Below the pieces are notes generated by a model. That model saw nothing but the letters and a program-made list of their open reading frames with translations, did no database searches and had not been told where the DNA came from. DNA of 64,000 bases from Necropsobacter massiliensis (GTDB lineage Bacteria; Pseudomonadota; Gammaproteobacteria; Enterobacterales; Pasteurellaceae). How positions within the stretch are numbered: position 1 is the first letter of the stretch; the number at the start of each line of letters is the position of its first letter. This document shows positions 39,303 to 48,789 of the stretch, piece after piece. The position numbers and the translations under genes are program-made. The stretch is taken from NCBI RefSeq assembly GCF_000827595.2, contig NZ_LN776180.1, positions 124,001-188,000 on the forward strand. Reading direction: 5' to 3'.

Positions 39303-40670
39303 TTATGCTGGCTCGTCTTGGTCAACCTTACTCAGTGGCAGGCGAGCAAAATACGCTTTCGTTTCATTCACCACCACATGACGCAGTCCAACCAATGCAA
39401 TCAGGTTCGGAAACGCCATTAATCCGTTGACGATATCCGCCAAAATCCAGATTAACTCCAGATGAATAAAAGCTCCGCAGCCCACCAGCACGATAAACAC
39501 CGTACGGTACAGTTTAATCCCTTTTACACCCGCCAGATAAACAAAGCAACGCTCACCGTAATAACACCACCCCAAAATGGTAGTAAAAGCAAAAAACAGC
39601 AATCCGACGGTAACGATAGTCGCCCCGATACCGCTGCCTAAGCCTTGCGAAAACGCATAATTGGTCACCGCAGCGCCCGCCATCTCTGACTGCCATGCGC
39701 CGGTCAGGACCAGCACGATTCCAGTCATAGAACAGACGATGATCGTATCTAGAAAAGTACCGGTCATGGAAATCAGCCCCTGCCGTACCGGTTCTTTAGT
39801 TTGTGCCGCAGCGGCGGCGATCGGCGCACTGCCTAGCCCCGATTCATTGGAAAAAATACCGCGTGCCACACCAGACTGAATCGCTTTCATCACCGTATAG
39901 CCCAAAGCGCCGCCCAACGCCGCCTGCGGCTCGAAAGCACTGTGAATAATCAGTGCAACAGCATCAGGCACGCGCTGCCAGTTGAAGATAATAATCACAA
40001 TAGCCGTCGCCACATACAACACCGCCATAAACGGCACCAGCACGGAAGAAACCGTCGCAATGCGTTTCACCCCGCCGAGAATTATCAGCCCGACCAACAG
40101 TGTCATCACCGCAGCACTCAGCGCTACCGGCACATGGAAAGTATCGTTCATGGCATGGGTAATTGCCTGAATCTGTGGAAATGTACCGATACCGAAAAAC
40201 GCTACCAACACGCCGCAAACGGCAAACAGTTTCGCCAGCCAACCCAGCCCCAAGCCACGTTCAATATAATACATCGGTCCGCCCGCCATAAAACCCTGTT
40301 TATCGCGCACGCGATATTTTACCGCCAACAGACATTCGGCATATTTAGTCGCCATACCCAGCAAGGCGACCAGCCACATCCAAAACATCGCACCCGGTCC
40401 ACCCGCCTGCACGGCAGTCGCCACACCGACAATATTCCCAGTGCCGATAGTCGCGGCAAGTGCGGTACAAAGCGCGGCAAAGGCGGAAACATCACCTTTT
40501 TTTTGTCCCCGTTCTTTTTTAAATAAATAAACCAGTGCGCGCGGCAGATGAATAATCTGAATAAAGCCAAGGCGCAAAGTAAGATAAAGTCCGGTGCCGG
40601 ACAACAAAATCAGCAGCGGCGGACCCCAGATAAATGAATTGATGGATGATAATATCGTTTCCAGCGACAT
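39303..40670 (-). CDS. Sodium:alanine/glycine symporter (AGCS family)
   Basis: Inner-membrane amino-acid importer (455 aa from the chosen ATG, AGGA six bases upstream). AGCS signature regions: ALAATIGTGNIVGVATAVQA with GGPGAMFWMWLVALLGMATK, GGPMYYIERGLG, and GIFSNESGLGSAPIAAAAAQ. A frame of 74 further codons runs upstream through the glycine riboswitch and is rejected as a start. The riboswitch implies glycine (and probably alanine) as substrate. Confidence 0.93.
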   Translation of the reverse strand: MSLETILSSINSFIWGPPLLILLSGTGLYLTLRLGFIQIIHLPRALVYLFKKERGQKKGDVSAFAALCTALAATIGTGNIVGVATAVQAGGPGAMFWMWLVALLGMATKYAECLLAVKYRVRDKQGFMAGGPMYYIERGLGLGWLAKLFAVCGVLVAFFGIGTFPQIQAITHAMNDTFHVPVALSAAVMTLLVGLIILGGVKRIATVSSVLVPFMAVLYVATAIVIIIFNWQRVPDAVALIIHSAFEPQAALGGALGYTVMKAIQSGVARGIFSNESGLGSAPIAAAAAQTKEPVRQGLISMTGTFLDTIIVCSMTGIVLVLTGAWQSEMAGAAVTNYAFSQGLGSGIGATIVTVGLLFFAFTTILGWCYYGERCFVYLAGVKGIKLYRTVFIVLVGCGAFIHLELIWILADIVNGLMAFPNLIALVGLRHVVVNETKAYFARLPLSKVDQDEPA

Positions 40671-40780
40671 GTGAATTCCTCGTAAAAATGACGGTTTACA
40701 AGGAGGCGAAAAGATGTTTGGCGAATAGATAAGAAATAACGCGATTTCTGTCGAAATATCAGCGTCAACGTCACCTGAAT

Positions 40781-40990
40781 AGTCTCTTGCCCCTGTCCTT
40801 TTGCCTGAGCGTTTCAAAAACTGTCGTAAAAACGACCGCTCTTTTGCGCCTTCGGCGTCCATTTTGTGCCATTGCACAGTGGATCTCTCCAAGGGTTCGT
40901 CCAGTAACAGTCCTCGCTAATCTATTAGCACCTGAAAGATTTTACCTCGTCGGTGCAGGGTCAATTCCCTACTCTCCAGCTACCTTCATC
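40781..40990 (-). promoter_or_regulatory. Tandem glycine riboswitch
   Basis: Two glycine aptamers read on the minus strand. Aptamer I (40898-40985): CTGGAGAGTAGG then GACCCTGCACCGACGAGG and CTTTCAGGTGC, ending GAGGACTGTTACTGGACGA. Aptamer II (40781-40891): CTTGGAGAGATCC then GACGCCGAAGGCGCAAA and CGCTCAGGCAAAAGGACAG. Both have the glycine-class GGAGAG, CCGA and CAGG cores. It lies 111 bases before the symporter ATG. In aptamer II a helix, GTCGTTTTTACGAC, is made from a USS-like segment. Confidence 0.9.
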
Positions 40991-41171
40991 CGAACTTGTC
41001 TTTTATCACAAGAATAAAAGTGCGGTGAATTTTAGCAGGATAAGCGCCGAAGCTCAATAACCGCCGCCGGATTTATTCAGCCTGCCGTTTACTCACAGCT
41101 GCCGACAAAATTGCGGGCAACCGAAACGGGCGCTATGCGTGTTTTTTATTTTCAATGATATACCGATAAAT

Positions 41172-41437
41172 TCAACGGGTTTCCTTTTCCCATTTTTTTG
41201 CAATATAACTACAGCCGGGAATCAGCGTCAGTTGGCGTTCGGTAATAAAAGCCCGCAGCGCGCCGTATAATTTATCCGCTACGCCCTGCCCGCGTAAACT
41301 TTCCGATACATAGGTATGATTGGCGTTGATGGTGTTCGGATCGACAAAATAATACGTCAGTTCCGCCACTCGTTGATTATCGGCGTCGGTCAGAAAAAAT
41401 ACGCCGCCCTTTTCGCCCTGTTCATGCTGAATGTTCA

Positions 41438-41438
<1 letters not shown>
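41172..41438 (-). CDS. Small GNAT-family acetyltransferase-like protein
   Basis: An 88-aa protein of the compact GCN5-related family (COG2388, YjdJ-like). It has the acetyl-CoA motif HTYVSESLRGQGVADKLYGA and the conserved C-terminal CSYIAKKW. Such proteins bind acetyl-CoA; their targets are unknown. The ATG overlaps the yacG stop codon (TGATG), so it is coupled to coaE-yacG. Confidence 0.8.
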
Positions 41439-42266
<828 letters not shown>

Positions 42267-42324
42267 TTAATGCCATCAAATAGTTATCCCGCAAAGGTAT
42301 GGTTAATTTCAAGACACGAATGAG

Positions 42325-43089
42325 TTAATGCCCGAAAGAATACGGAATAAACATACAAATCGAATGAAGATTATTGTGGCATATCTCAGCAAAATTGCCC
42401 ATATAAAAGATAAACCCCAGCCCGCCGCCCGCGCATAAAAACGGCGCAAAGGGAATTAACCGAACATGTGTGCCGCGCATACGTAAATAAAGCGCGTAAC
42501 TCAGACCGCCAAAACAGGCAAGAAACACCGTTAACGCCAACTGCTGAGCGGGAACAAACCCGCCCAATCCAAACATTAGCCAGTAATCGCCGCGCCCCAA
42601 GGCTTCGCGCCGGTAACCGACTTTAGCCAGATGATACATTAAGTAGAAACTGCTAAATCCGGTCGCCGCGCCAAGCAGACTCTGTTCTAACGCCAACGGC
42701 GTTAAACGCACGTATGCACCGCCCAGCGCCAGCACAAACAACAGCTGACACAGCGCAGGCGGAATCAGACGATATTGCCAATCAATCAACGCAATAACAA
42801 ACAACAAACTACAATATGCTGCAATCCACAACGCAAACGACAACGGCGAAAAACTGACGGCACAACCCAAAAACAATGCCCCGAAACCGATCAAATAGGC
42901 GTAAAACGCACCGCACTTTTTACGTTGTAATGTGGCATCGCGTGGACAAAAGTGCGGTGGATTTTGGCTGAAAATCTGCACATAATTGCGATAAACCTGC
43001 ATAACCGTGTGTTCGGCAAACGTAGAAATATAATGAAACGCCCAGCTACCGACGACAATGCCGCACAATATCCCAGCGAAATAACTCAT
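42325..43089 (-). CDS. pilD: Type IV prepilin peptidase PilD
   Basis: Membrane aspartyl protease that cleaves and N-methylates prepilins. At 254 aa, with about seven membrane segments, it has both catalytic Asp: IALIDWQYRLIPPALC (around residue 102) and the GxGD motif in ALGRGDYWLMFGLGGF (around 165). The N-terminal cytoplasmic zinc domain with four Cys is reduced: only two Cys (FCPRDATLQRKKC) remain. Overlaps pilC by four bases. Two inverted USS copies lie in the N-terminal coding region (42909-42958). Confidence 0.9.
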   Translation of the reverse strand: MSYFAGILCGIVVGSWAFHYISTFAEHTVMQVYRNYVQIFSQNPPHFCPRDATLQRKKCGAFYAYLIGFGALFLGCAVSFSPLSFALWIAAYCSLLFVIALIDWQYRLIPPALCQLLFVLALGGAYVRLTPLALEQSLLGAATGFSSFYLMYHLAKVGYRREALGRGDYWLMFGLGGFVPAQQLALTVFLACFGGLSYALYLRMRGTHVRLIPFAPFLCAGGGLGFIFYMGNFAEICHNNLHSICMFIPYSFGH

Positions 43090-44309
43090 TCAATCAGCGC
43101 CCCCATAGTAAAAATCGGCAGATACATTCCCAGCATAATCATGCCGATAAGCCCGCCGATGATCAGCATTAATATCGGTTCCAACAACTGCGACAACAAG
43201 TCAATCCGATGATCAAGGCGCTGTTGATAATGCTCGGCAATATGCTGCAACATCATCGTGAGATTGCCGCTTTGCTCCCCGATGTGTAACATTTGCCGCG
43301 CTTGCGGCGGAAATAACACCGAACCGATACTGTGAGAAAATGCATACCCCTGGCGAACCCGCTGCAACATATATTCCACCTCGGCGATTAACACCGGATC
43401 GCCGTCGCACGGCGTGCCCACCTGCCAGCTTTGCACTTTCGGCAGAAAAGATTGCAACGCCTGCTCCAGCGGAACGCCAGCATGCAACATTAAGCACAAA
43501 CTGCGGCAGAACGCCACCAAACGCGACAGCCGAATAATATCGCCCAATATCGGCGTATGCGCCAATAACCACTCTTTGCAACGATTAACACGACGGGAAT
43601 GTTGCAAACGTAAACGGATAAATGCCACCAACAACGCGCCCAATAACACAAACTGAATAATATATTGACGCAGCCCGTCGGACAGATTGATCAGCAATGC
43701 CGTAAACATAGGCAGCGAAGCATTGTTGCCGACATACATTTGAGCAAATTGCGGCACGATAAAAATCAATAACAGCAAGGTTAAAATCAACGAAACCGCC
43801 AATACCAACAAAGGATAAAGCAGCATTTTTTGCACTTTGCGCTGCAATGCCAAGGCGCGCGCTTTATGTTGTGCAATTTGTTCGCAGACATCCACCAATC
43901 TGCCGGTTATTTCACCGGCTTTAATCAGCTGGCGTTCCTGATAAGTGAAATATACCGCTTGATGATCCAGCGCCTGTGAAAGGCTCAACCCGCGTTCAAT
44001 ATCGGCAATTAACAAGTCCAACCATTGATAAAGCGCCACATTGGTACAATGCTGGCGCAAGATTTCTAAACAGCTTTGCAGCGGAAGTGCCGCCTGTAGC
44101 AGCACCGCCAGTTGCATCGTCAGGTCAGTGATTTCCGCATGTTGTGGTGCGCGCGGCCATTGCCAGTCCGATTGCAACCTGAGTTGGCGCAATCCTTGCT
44201 GGAACAAGACCTGCCGCGCCGCATCGGCATTTTCCGCCACAATCTCGCCCCGCTGTTTCTGTTGTAACTGATCGATGCCCCGCCAGCGGAATCGTTTAAG
44301 TTTGCTCAT
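43086..44309 (-). CDS. pilC: Type IV pilus platform protein PilC
   Basis: Inner-membrane assembly platform of the pilus (407 aa; a GTG one codon earlier is also possible). Two GspF domains are visible: FTYQERQLIKAGEITGRL with VCEQIAQHKARALALQRK (around residue 120), and SRLVAFCRSLCLMLHAGVPL followed later by MLHIGEQSGNLTMMLQHIAE. Membrane segments lie around 165-190, 215-235 and at the C terminus. Starts inside the 3' end of pilB. Confidence 0.93.
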   Translation of the reverse strand: MSKLKRFRWRGIDQLQQKQRGEIVAENADAARQVLFQQGLRQLRLQSDWQWPRAPQHAEITDLTMQLAVLLQAALPLQSCLEILRQHCTNVALYQWLDLLIADIERGLSLSQALDHQAVYFTYQERQLIKAGEITGRLVDVCEQIAQHKARALALQRKVQKMLLYPLLVLAVSLILTLLLLIFIVPQFAQMYVGNNASLPMFTALLINLSDGLRQYIIQFVLLGALLVAFIRLRLQHSRRVNRCKEWLLAHTPILGDIIRLSRLVAFCRSLCLMLHAGVPLEQALQSFLPKVQSWQVGTPCDGDPVLIAEVEYMLQRVRQGYAFSHSIGSVLFPPQARQMLHIGEQSGNLTMMLQHIAEHYQQRLDHRIDLLSQLLEPILMLIIGGLIGMIMLGMYLPIFTMGALIE

Positions 44310-45711
44310 CACCTTTACCCAGCACTCGTTCCACTTCCGCTAAATCCGTCACCCCCGCGTTCACCTTTTCCATGGCACTGGCATGCAAATCGGCAAAATC
44401 TGTTCGATATGTTGTTTGCTGCGCCGAAAAGTGCGGTCGTAAAAACTGATAAATACCAATGCGTCCTTTATATCCTTGATAACAATCACAATTCTCCGCC
44501 TGATGAACAACGCAGCGTTTACGCACCAAACGCTGAGCAATCACCAGCAACAGCGAACTCTCGATTTCGTGCTGACGAATACCCAGTTGCCGCAAGCGGG
44601 AAATTGCAGATGCGGCATTGTTGGTGTGCAAAGTGGATAACACCAGATGCCCGGTTTGTGCAGCGCGCAATGCCATCGCCGCGCTTTCTTCGTCACGAAT
44701 TTCGCCGAGCATAATAATATCGGGATCCTGCCGTAAAAAAGTGCGCAACAATCGGCTGAAATCCAAACCGATTGGCAAATTGACCTGCGTTTGGATAATG
44801 CCCGGCAATTCAATTTCGATGGGATCTTCGGCGGTCATAATATGTTTTTCCGTGCGATTCAGCCATTCCAGCGCGGTATAAAGCGTAATGCTTTTACCGC
44901 TGCCAGTCGGACCGGTCACCAAAATCAAGCCCTGCGGTCGGGATAATGCCCGTTGTAATGCGCTTTGTTGCGCCGCTGTCATGCCGAGCTCGGCAAAACT
45001 GAGAGTTACGGGTTTATTTTGCTGTAAACGCAGCACCGCTTTTTCGCCGCGATTGGTCGGTAATACGGACAAACGAAAATCCAGCACGTCGGAAAAAGCA
45101 GTTTTAAACTGAAAACGCCCATCTTGCGGCAAACGGTTTTCGCTGATATCTAGCCTTGCCAGCAGTTTTAAACGAGAAATTAGGCGGACCGCCAATGCTG
45201 GTGCCACCGCACTCTGTTGCTGTAACACGCCATCAATTCGAAACCGCACTTGCAGACCGTCGGCTTGTGGTTCTAGATGAATATCAGACGCCTGCCGGCG
45301 CAATCCGTTTTCAAAAATCTGTTCCAGCAAACGAATAACCGGTTCATCAGTCTGCGCCAGCCCTGCCGGCGGCGTGCTAACTTCCGTCGGAGTATAAAAC
45401 ACCGTTTGCGGTTCCTCCGCCACAGACGGTGCCAGCGCCTGCAACAATGCTTTCAACGCTGCGCTGTCGAGTAAAACCGGTTCGACGATTTTGCCGCTGA
45501 TAAACGCAAAAGTTTCGCAGGCGGCAAGATTAGCCAGATTATCAATGCCCAGCCACAGCGAATGCGTGTCTTCCTGCACGGGAAAGGCAAAATAACGCAA
45601 GAGTAACGCCCGCTGCTGGCGATTTTTGCTCCACAAGTGCGGTGTGATTTCAAAACGTTTTCCGTCTGCGGCGGTGATGCTTGGCACCGGTTCGGCGCGA
45701 TAATCGGACAT
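44296..45711 (-). CDS. pilB: Type IV pilus assembly ATPase PilB
   Basis: Hexameric ATPase powering pilus extension (471 aa from ATG 45711; TTG 45720 is an alternative). Walker A LVTGPTGSGKSITLYTAL, Asp box EDPIEIELPGIIQTQV, Walker B PDIIMLGEIRDEESAAMAL and His box TGHLVLSTLHTNNAASAI are complete. The C-terminal zinc motif of the family is degenerate (RCVVHQAENCDCYQGYKGR). The N-terminal domain is shorter than in Pseudomonas PilB. Part of the Sxy/CRP-controlled pilABCD operon. Confidence 0.95.
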   Translation of the reverse strand: MSDYRAEPVPSITAADGKRFEITPHLWSKNRQQRALLLRYFAFPVQEDTHSLWLGIDNLANLAACETFAFISGKIVEPVLLDSAALKALLQALAPSVAEEPQTVFYTPTEVSTPPAGLAQTDEPVIRLLEQIFENGLRRQASDIHLEPQADGLQVRFRIDGVLQQQSAVAPALAVRLISRLKLLARLDISENRLPQDGRFQFKTAFSDVLDFRLSVLPTNRGEKAVLRLQQNKPVTLSFAELGMTAAQQSALQRALSRPQGLILVTGPTGSGKSITLYTALEWLNRTEKHIMTAEDPIEIELPGIIQTQVNLPIGLDFSRLLRTFLRQDPDIIMLGEIRDEESAAMALRAAQTGHLVLSTLHTNNAASAISRLRQLGIRQHEIESSLLLVIAQRLVRKRCVVHQAENCDCYQGYKGRIGIYQFLRPHFSAQQTTYRTDFADLHASAMEKVNAGVTDLAEVERVLGKGDEQT

Positions 45712-45727
45712 TGCCTTCAATCTCTAA

Positions 45728-46156
45728 CTAGCTGCAAGCGCCTGCCGGAAAAATCTCGGCCGGCGAACAGGAAGCACTCCACGCAATGCCTTGGGCGGCA
45801 TCACCATCCGGCGTTAAAATATAAGTCGTGTCAGCCAAACTGTCGCGCCCGCTCACCGTAATCACGCCGCTTTTCACTTCCACGGAAGCCACTCGCCCTC
45901 TATTTTCAAGTTTATTCTGAATGCCGTTGCTGCCGGCATGACAGTTTTCTCTGCCGCCTTGATTGTAAATGCACAGCTCCACTTCCGAGCGGTAGGGTGA
46001 CGACGCCTGCAACAATTCTGCTACGGCGGCTTTTTTGGTATAATTCTGATAAGACGGAATCGCGATGGTAGCCAAAATCGCGACTATCGCAATGACGATC
46101 ATTAATTCGATCAGGGTAAATCCCCGCTCAATTTTTGCCGGATAAAACAGGTGCAT
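45728..46156 (-). CDS. pilA: Type IV prepilin PilA
   Basis: Major or competence pilin subunit (142 aa). A 12-residue positively charged leader (MHLFYPAKIERG) is cleaved by PilD before the conserved FTLIELMIVIAIVAILATIA helix with Glu5. The mature protein has four Cys (ELCIYN, ENCHAG, SASCSPA, AGACS), enough for two disulfide loops. First gene of pilABCD, expressed through the CRP-S site upstream; required for DNA uptake in relatives. Confidence 0.96.
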   Translation of the reverse strand: MHLFYPAKIERGFTLIELMIVIAIVAILATIAIPSYQNYTKKAAVAELLQASSPYRSEVELCIYNQGGRENCHAGSNGIQNKLENRGRVASVEVKSGVITVSGRDSLADTTYILTPDGDAAQGIAWSASCSPAEIFPAGACS

Positions 46157-46247
46157 AGTGATTGTCCTCTATTAATCTGAACTGCCATACAAAGTATGGA
46201 CGACAGTGTGACGAAAAGAAAAACGCACACCAAATGCACCGCACTTT

Positions 46248-46269
46248 TTTTTCGATCAGGATCGCAAAA
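46248..46269 (-). promoter_or_regulatory. CRP-S (Sxy-dependent) site of the pil operon
   Basis: Minus strand TTTTGCGATCCTGATCGAAA matches the competence regulatory element TTTTGCGATC-n2-GATCGAAA with T/A flanks on both sides. The TGCGA core (in place of the standard CRP TGTGA) marks sites that need Sxy (TfoX) with CRP. It lies about 95 bases before pilA and between pilA and divergent ampD. Confidence 0.85.
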
Positions 46270-46278
46270 ATACTTTTT

Positions 46279-46833
46279 ATGACGCCAAAAACACCACATA
46301 TTTCTCACGGTTGGCTTACCGACGCCAGAAAACTGCCCTCGCCCCATTATGATCAGCGCCCGGATCGCCATGATATTTCGTTATTGGTAATTCATTATAT
46401 CAGCCTGCCGCCGGAGCAGTTTGGCGGCGGTTATATTGACGATTTTTTTCTCGGGCAACTTGATCCCCGCATTCACCCTTATTTCCGAGAAATTTATCAG
46501 ACCCGCGTTTCCGCCCACTGTTTGATCGAACGCTCAGGTCGAGTTACTCAATATGTGAGTTTTGAGGAGCGCGCCTGGCATGCCGGTTTATCCTGTTTTC
46601 AAGGGCGGGAAAAATGCAACGATTTTGCAATCGGTATTGAGTTGGAAGGCAGTAATGCGCAGCCGTTCACCGAATCGCAGTACCGTGCGCTCAGCCGGAT
46701 AACCCGTCGTATCATGGCAGAATATCCGTTAATCGATAAAACTCGCATCGTCGGGCATTGTGATATTGCTCCCGGGCGCAAAATTGATCCCGGTCAGTAT
46801 TTCGACTGGGAAAACTATTTGTCCCGACTGTAA
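46279..46833 (+). CDS. ampD: N-acetyl-anhydromuramyl-L-alanine amidase AmpD
   Basis: Cytoplasmic zinc amidase that recycles cell-wall anhydromuropeptides. The ATG at 46279 gives 184 aa with the N terminus HGWLTDARKLPSPHYDQRPD, as in family members; a frame extending 39 codons upstream crosses the CRP-S site. Zinc ligands: His in LLVIHYISLPPEQFGGGYID, His in VGHCDIAPGRKIDPG and the following Asp. Divergent from pilA, the H. influenzae arrangement. Confidence 0.95.
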   Translation: MTPKTPHISHGWLTDARKLPSPHYDQRPDRHDISLLVIHYISLPPEQFGGGYIDDFFLGQLDPRIHPYFREIYQTRVSAHCLIERSGRVTQYVSFEERAWHAGLSCFQGREKCNDFAIGIELEGSNAQPFTESQYRALSRITRRIMAEYPLIDKTRIVGHCDIAPGRKIDPGQYFDWENYLSRL

Positions 46834-47017
46834 CAGTATGCACCGAAGCGCTACCGCTTAATAAATAACCGCCTGTTTCAGAGGATATTCAGTGCGTTGA
46901 GACACGCCTAAAAAATTCGTCAATACATTGAAAAATAACGTTATTTTCAAATTCAATCAATTATCTTACAAACTTCTGCAACGTTACTCGGACTTATCCC
47001 GCCGGTCAGTCACACAG

Positions 47018-47272
47018 TTATCCACAGAAATTCTGAATAACTCACAGCGCTGGCGTAAACAGCAAGACATTGCAATTACCAGCGGTGAGTCGCTGATTTT
47101 ATCGGCATAAATCGCTGTAAAAAAGTGCGGTTCGAAATAGGTCAGGATCGCTTACTTAAAAAACCAAGATCCTTTGTTGCGTCGCCACCACATCAATAAC
47201 GACAATGCTCCGGTGTGGATCATTTTTTTCTGTTCCACATTTATGCGCCGCCTATACACAATCTTATCCACA
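47018..47272. other. DnaA-box cluster between ampD and rppH
   Basis: A 555-base spacer (46834-47389) without a convincing gene holds two perfect DnaA boxes TTATCCACA (47018-47026, 47264-47272), a near-box CTATACACA (47252-47260) and an inverted near-box TGTGGATCA (47214-47222). GATC sites are frequent in and just after this stretch, and GATCATTTTTTTC (47219-47231) resembles the oriC 13-mer. It may be a DnaA-binding control site, a DnaA sink or an origin-like element. Confidence 0.5.
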
Positions 47273-47389
47273 CATTTCGGCACTTTAACTTTTGCGCTGA
47301 AAATCATGATTAGCGGTTGTTAAACCGAGCGGATTATGAAACAATTTAGCGTTATCAATATAATTAGACAAAAATTAAGGTGAGGGATA

Positions 47390-47986
47390 GTGATCGATTT
47401 CGATGGCTACCGTCCGAATGTGGGTATCGTGATTTGCAACCGCAAAGGACAAGTACTCTGGGCAAAAAGATACGGGCAGAATTCTTGGCAATTTCCTCAA
47501 GGCGGCATTAATGATAATGAAAGTGCGGAGCAGGCAATGTACCGCGAACTGTTTGAAGAAGTGGGACTCAGCCCAAAAGATGTCAAGATTTTGTATGTTT
47601 CTAAGCAATGGCTGCGCTACAAACTGCCAAAACGCCTGCTGCGTTATGACAGCAAACCCATGTGTATCGGACAAAAACAACGTTGGTTTTTGCTGCAACT
47701 GATTTCGGATGAAACCAATATTAACGTGCAATCCAACAAATCGCCCGAATTTGACGGCTGGAGTTGGGTCAGTTTCTGGTATCCGGTTCGTCAGGTGGTT
47801 TCGTTCAAAAAAGACGTTTATCGTAAAGCGATGAAAGAATTCGCCGCCGTGCTGTTTGATCAAAATAAAGAGCTGCTGACCGGCAAAACCACCGCTTACC
47901 GCCACGATAATAAACATGCGCAGCCGCTCAAAAAGTCCGGTTCCGCCAAATACCAAAAACGTTCATCACATAAAACAAGGGGTTAA
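47390..47986 (+). CDS. rppH: RNA pyrophosphohydrolase RppH
   Basis: Nudix enzyme that removes pyrophosphate from 5' triphosphate mRNA, priming RNase E decay. Starts with GTG (GAGGGA ribosome site) to give [20 protein letters not shown], as in E. coli. The Nudix box lies in the span [18 protein letters not shown] to EEVGL (residues about 38-60). 198 aa, slightly longer than E. coli, with a basic tail. First of the conserved run rppH, TauE/SafE, lgt, thyA. Confidence 0.96.
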   Translation: MIDFDGYRPNVGIVICNRKGQVLWAKRYGQNSWQFPQGGINDNESAEQAMYRELFEEVGLSPKDVKILYVSKQWLRYKLPKRLLRYDSKPMCIGQKQRWFLLQLISDETNINVQSNKSPEFDGWSWVSFWYPVRQVVSFKKDVYRKAMKEFAAVLFDQNKELLTGKTTAYRHDNKHAQPLKKSGSAKYQKRSSHKTRG

Positions 47987-47987
47987 T

Positions 47988-48776
47988 ATGTTGACCTTTT
48001 TTCTGATCTGTCTGGCGGTTGGTTCGCTGGTCGGTTTTCTCGCCGGGTTATTCGGTATCGGTGGCGGTCTGGTCATCGTGCCGGTGCTGGTTTATCTGTT
48101 ACCGATGGTCGGCGTACCAGATAATCTGTTAATGTCCACCGCACTTGGCACTTCTTTCGCCACTATTGTTATCACCGGCTTTTCATCGGCCCAACAACAC
48201 CACAAACTCGGCAATGTGGTGTGGGATGCGGTAAAAATTCTGGCACCGGTGATTATGCTTTCAACCTTTATTTCTGGTTTATTTATCGGCAAGCTGGACA
48301 AAGCGATTTCCAGTAAAATTTTTGCCTGTCTGGTAATTTATCTGGCAGTCAAAATGCTCTTATCCATTAAACCCAAAGCAGCGCATAAAGCGCTGACGAC
48401 TACTGCATCGGTGATCGGTGGCGCGCTGATTGGAATCGCCTCCAGCGCAGCCGGCATTGGCGGCGGCGGATTTATCGTACCCTTTTTAAATTCACGCGGT
48501 ATTGAGATGAAAAAAGCCATCGGCTCATCCGCGTTCTGCGGCATGTTGCTCGGTTTATCCGGTATGCTGAGTTTTATAGTCGGCGGCTGGCATACCGCCA
48601 ACATGCCGCCCTATTCGCTGGGTTATGTATACCTGCCGGCGGTGATCGGCATTACGCTAACATCGTTTTTCACCTCAAAACTCGGCGCTACTACCACAAC
48701 TCGATTACCGGTACCGACCTTAAAACGCTATTTTGCGTTGCTGTTGATTGCCATCGCCATTGATATGATTATTTAA
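47988..48776 (+). CDS. TauE/SafE-family membrane transporter
   Basis: A 262-aa membrane protein with eight segments, probable exporter of sulfite or a sulfonated organic anion. Two family repeats are visible: [20 protein letters not shown] (around residue 14) and [20 protein letters not shown] (around 150). The ATG directly follows the rppH stop with AAGGGG upstream. H. influenzae has it in the same place. Substrate unproven. Confidence 0.85.
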   Translation: MLTFFLICLAVGSLVGFLAGLFGIGGGLVIVPVLVYLLPMVGVPDNLLMSTALGTSFATIVITGFSSAQQHHKLGNVVWDAVKILAPVIMLSTFISGLFIGKLDKAISSKIFACLVIYLAVKMLLSIKPKAAHKALTTTASVIGGALIGIASSAAGIGGGGFIVPFLNSRGIEMKKAIGSSAFCGMLLGLSGMLSFIVGGWHTANMPPYSLGYVYLPAVIGITLTSFFTSKLGATTTTRLPVPTLKRYFALLLIAIAIDMII

Positions 48777-48789
48777 CCAAAGGACTCTT

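Noticed and set aside
40671-40892. Extension of the symporter gene 74 codons upstream
   Set aside because: It reads through the glycine riboswitch; the family N terminus and a good ribosome site are at 40670.
46928-47110. A 60-codon frame starting TTG in the ampD-rppH spacer
   Set aside because: No ribosome site, odd composition, and it spans a perfect DnaA box; probably chance.
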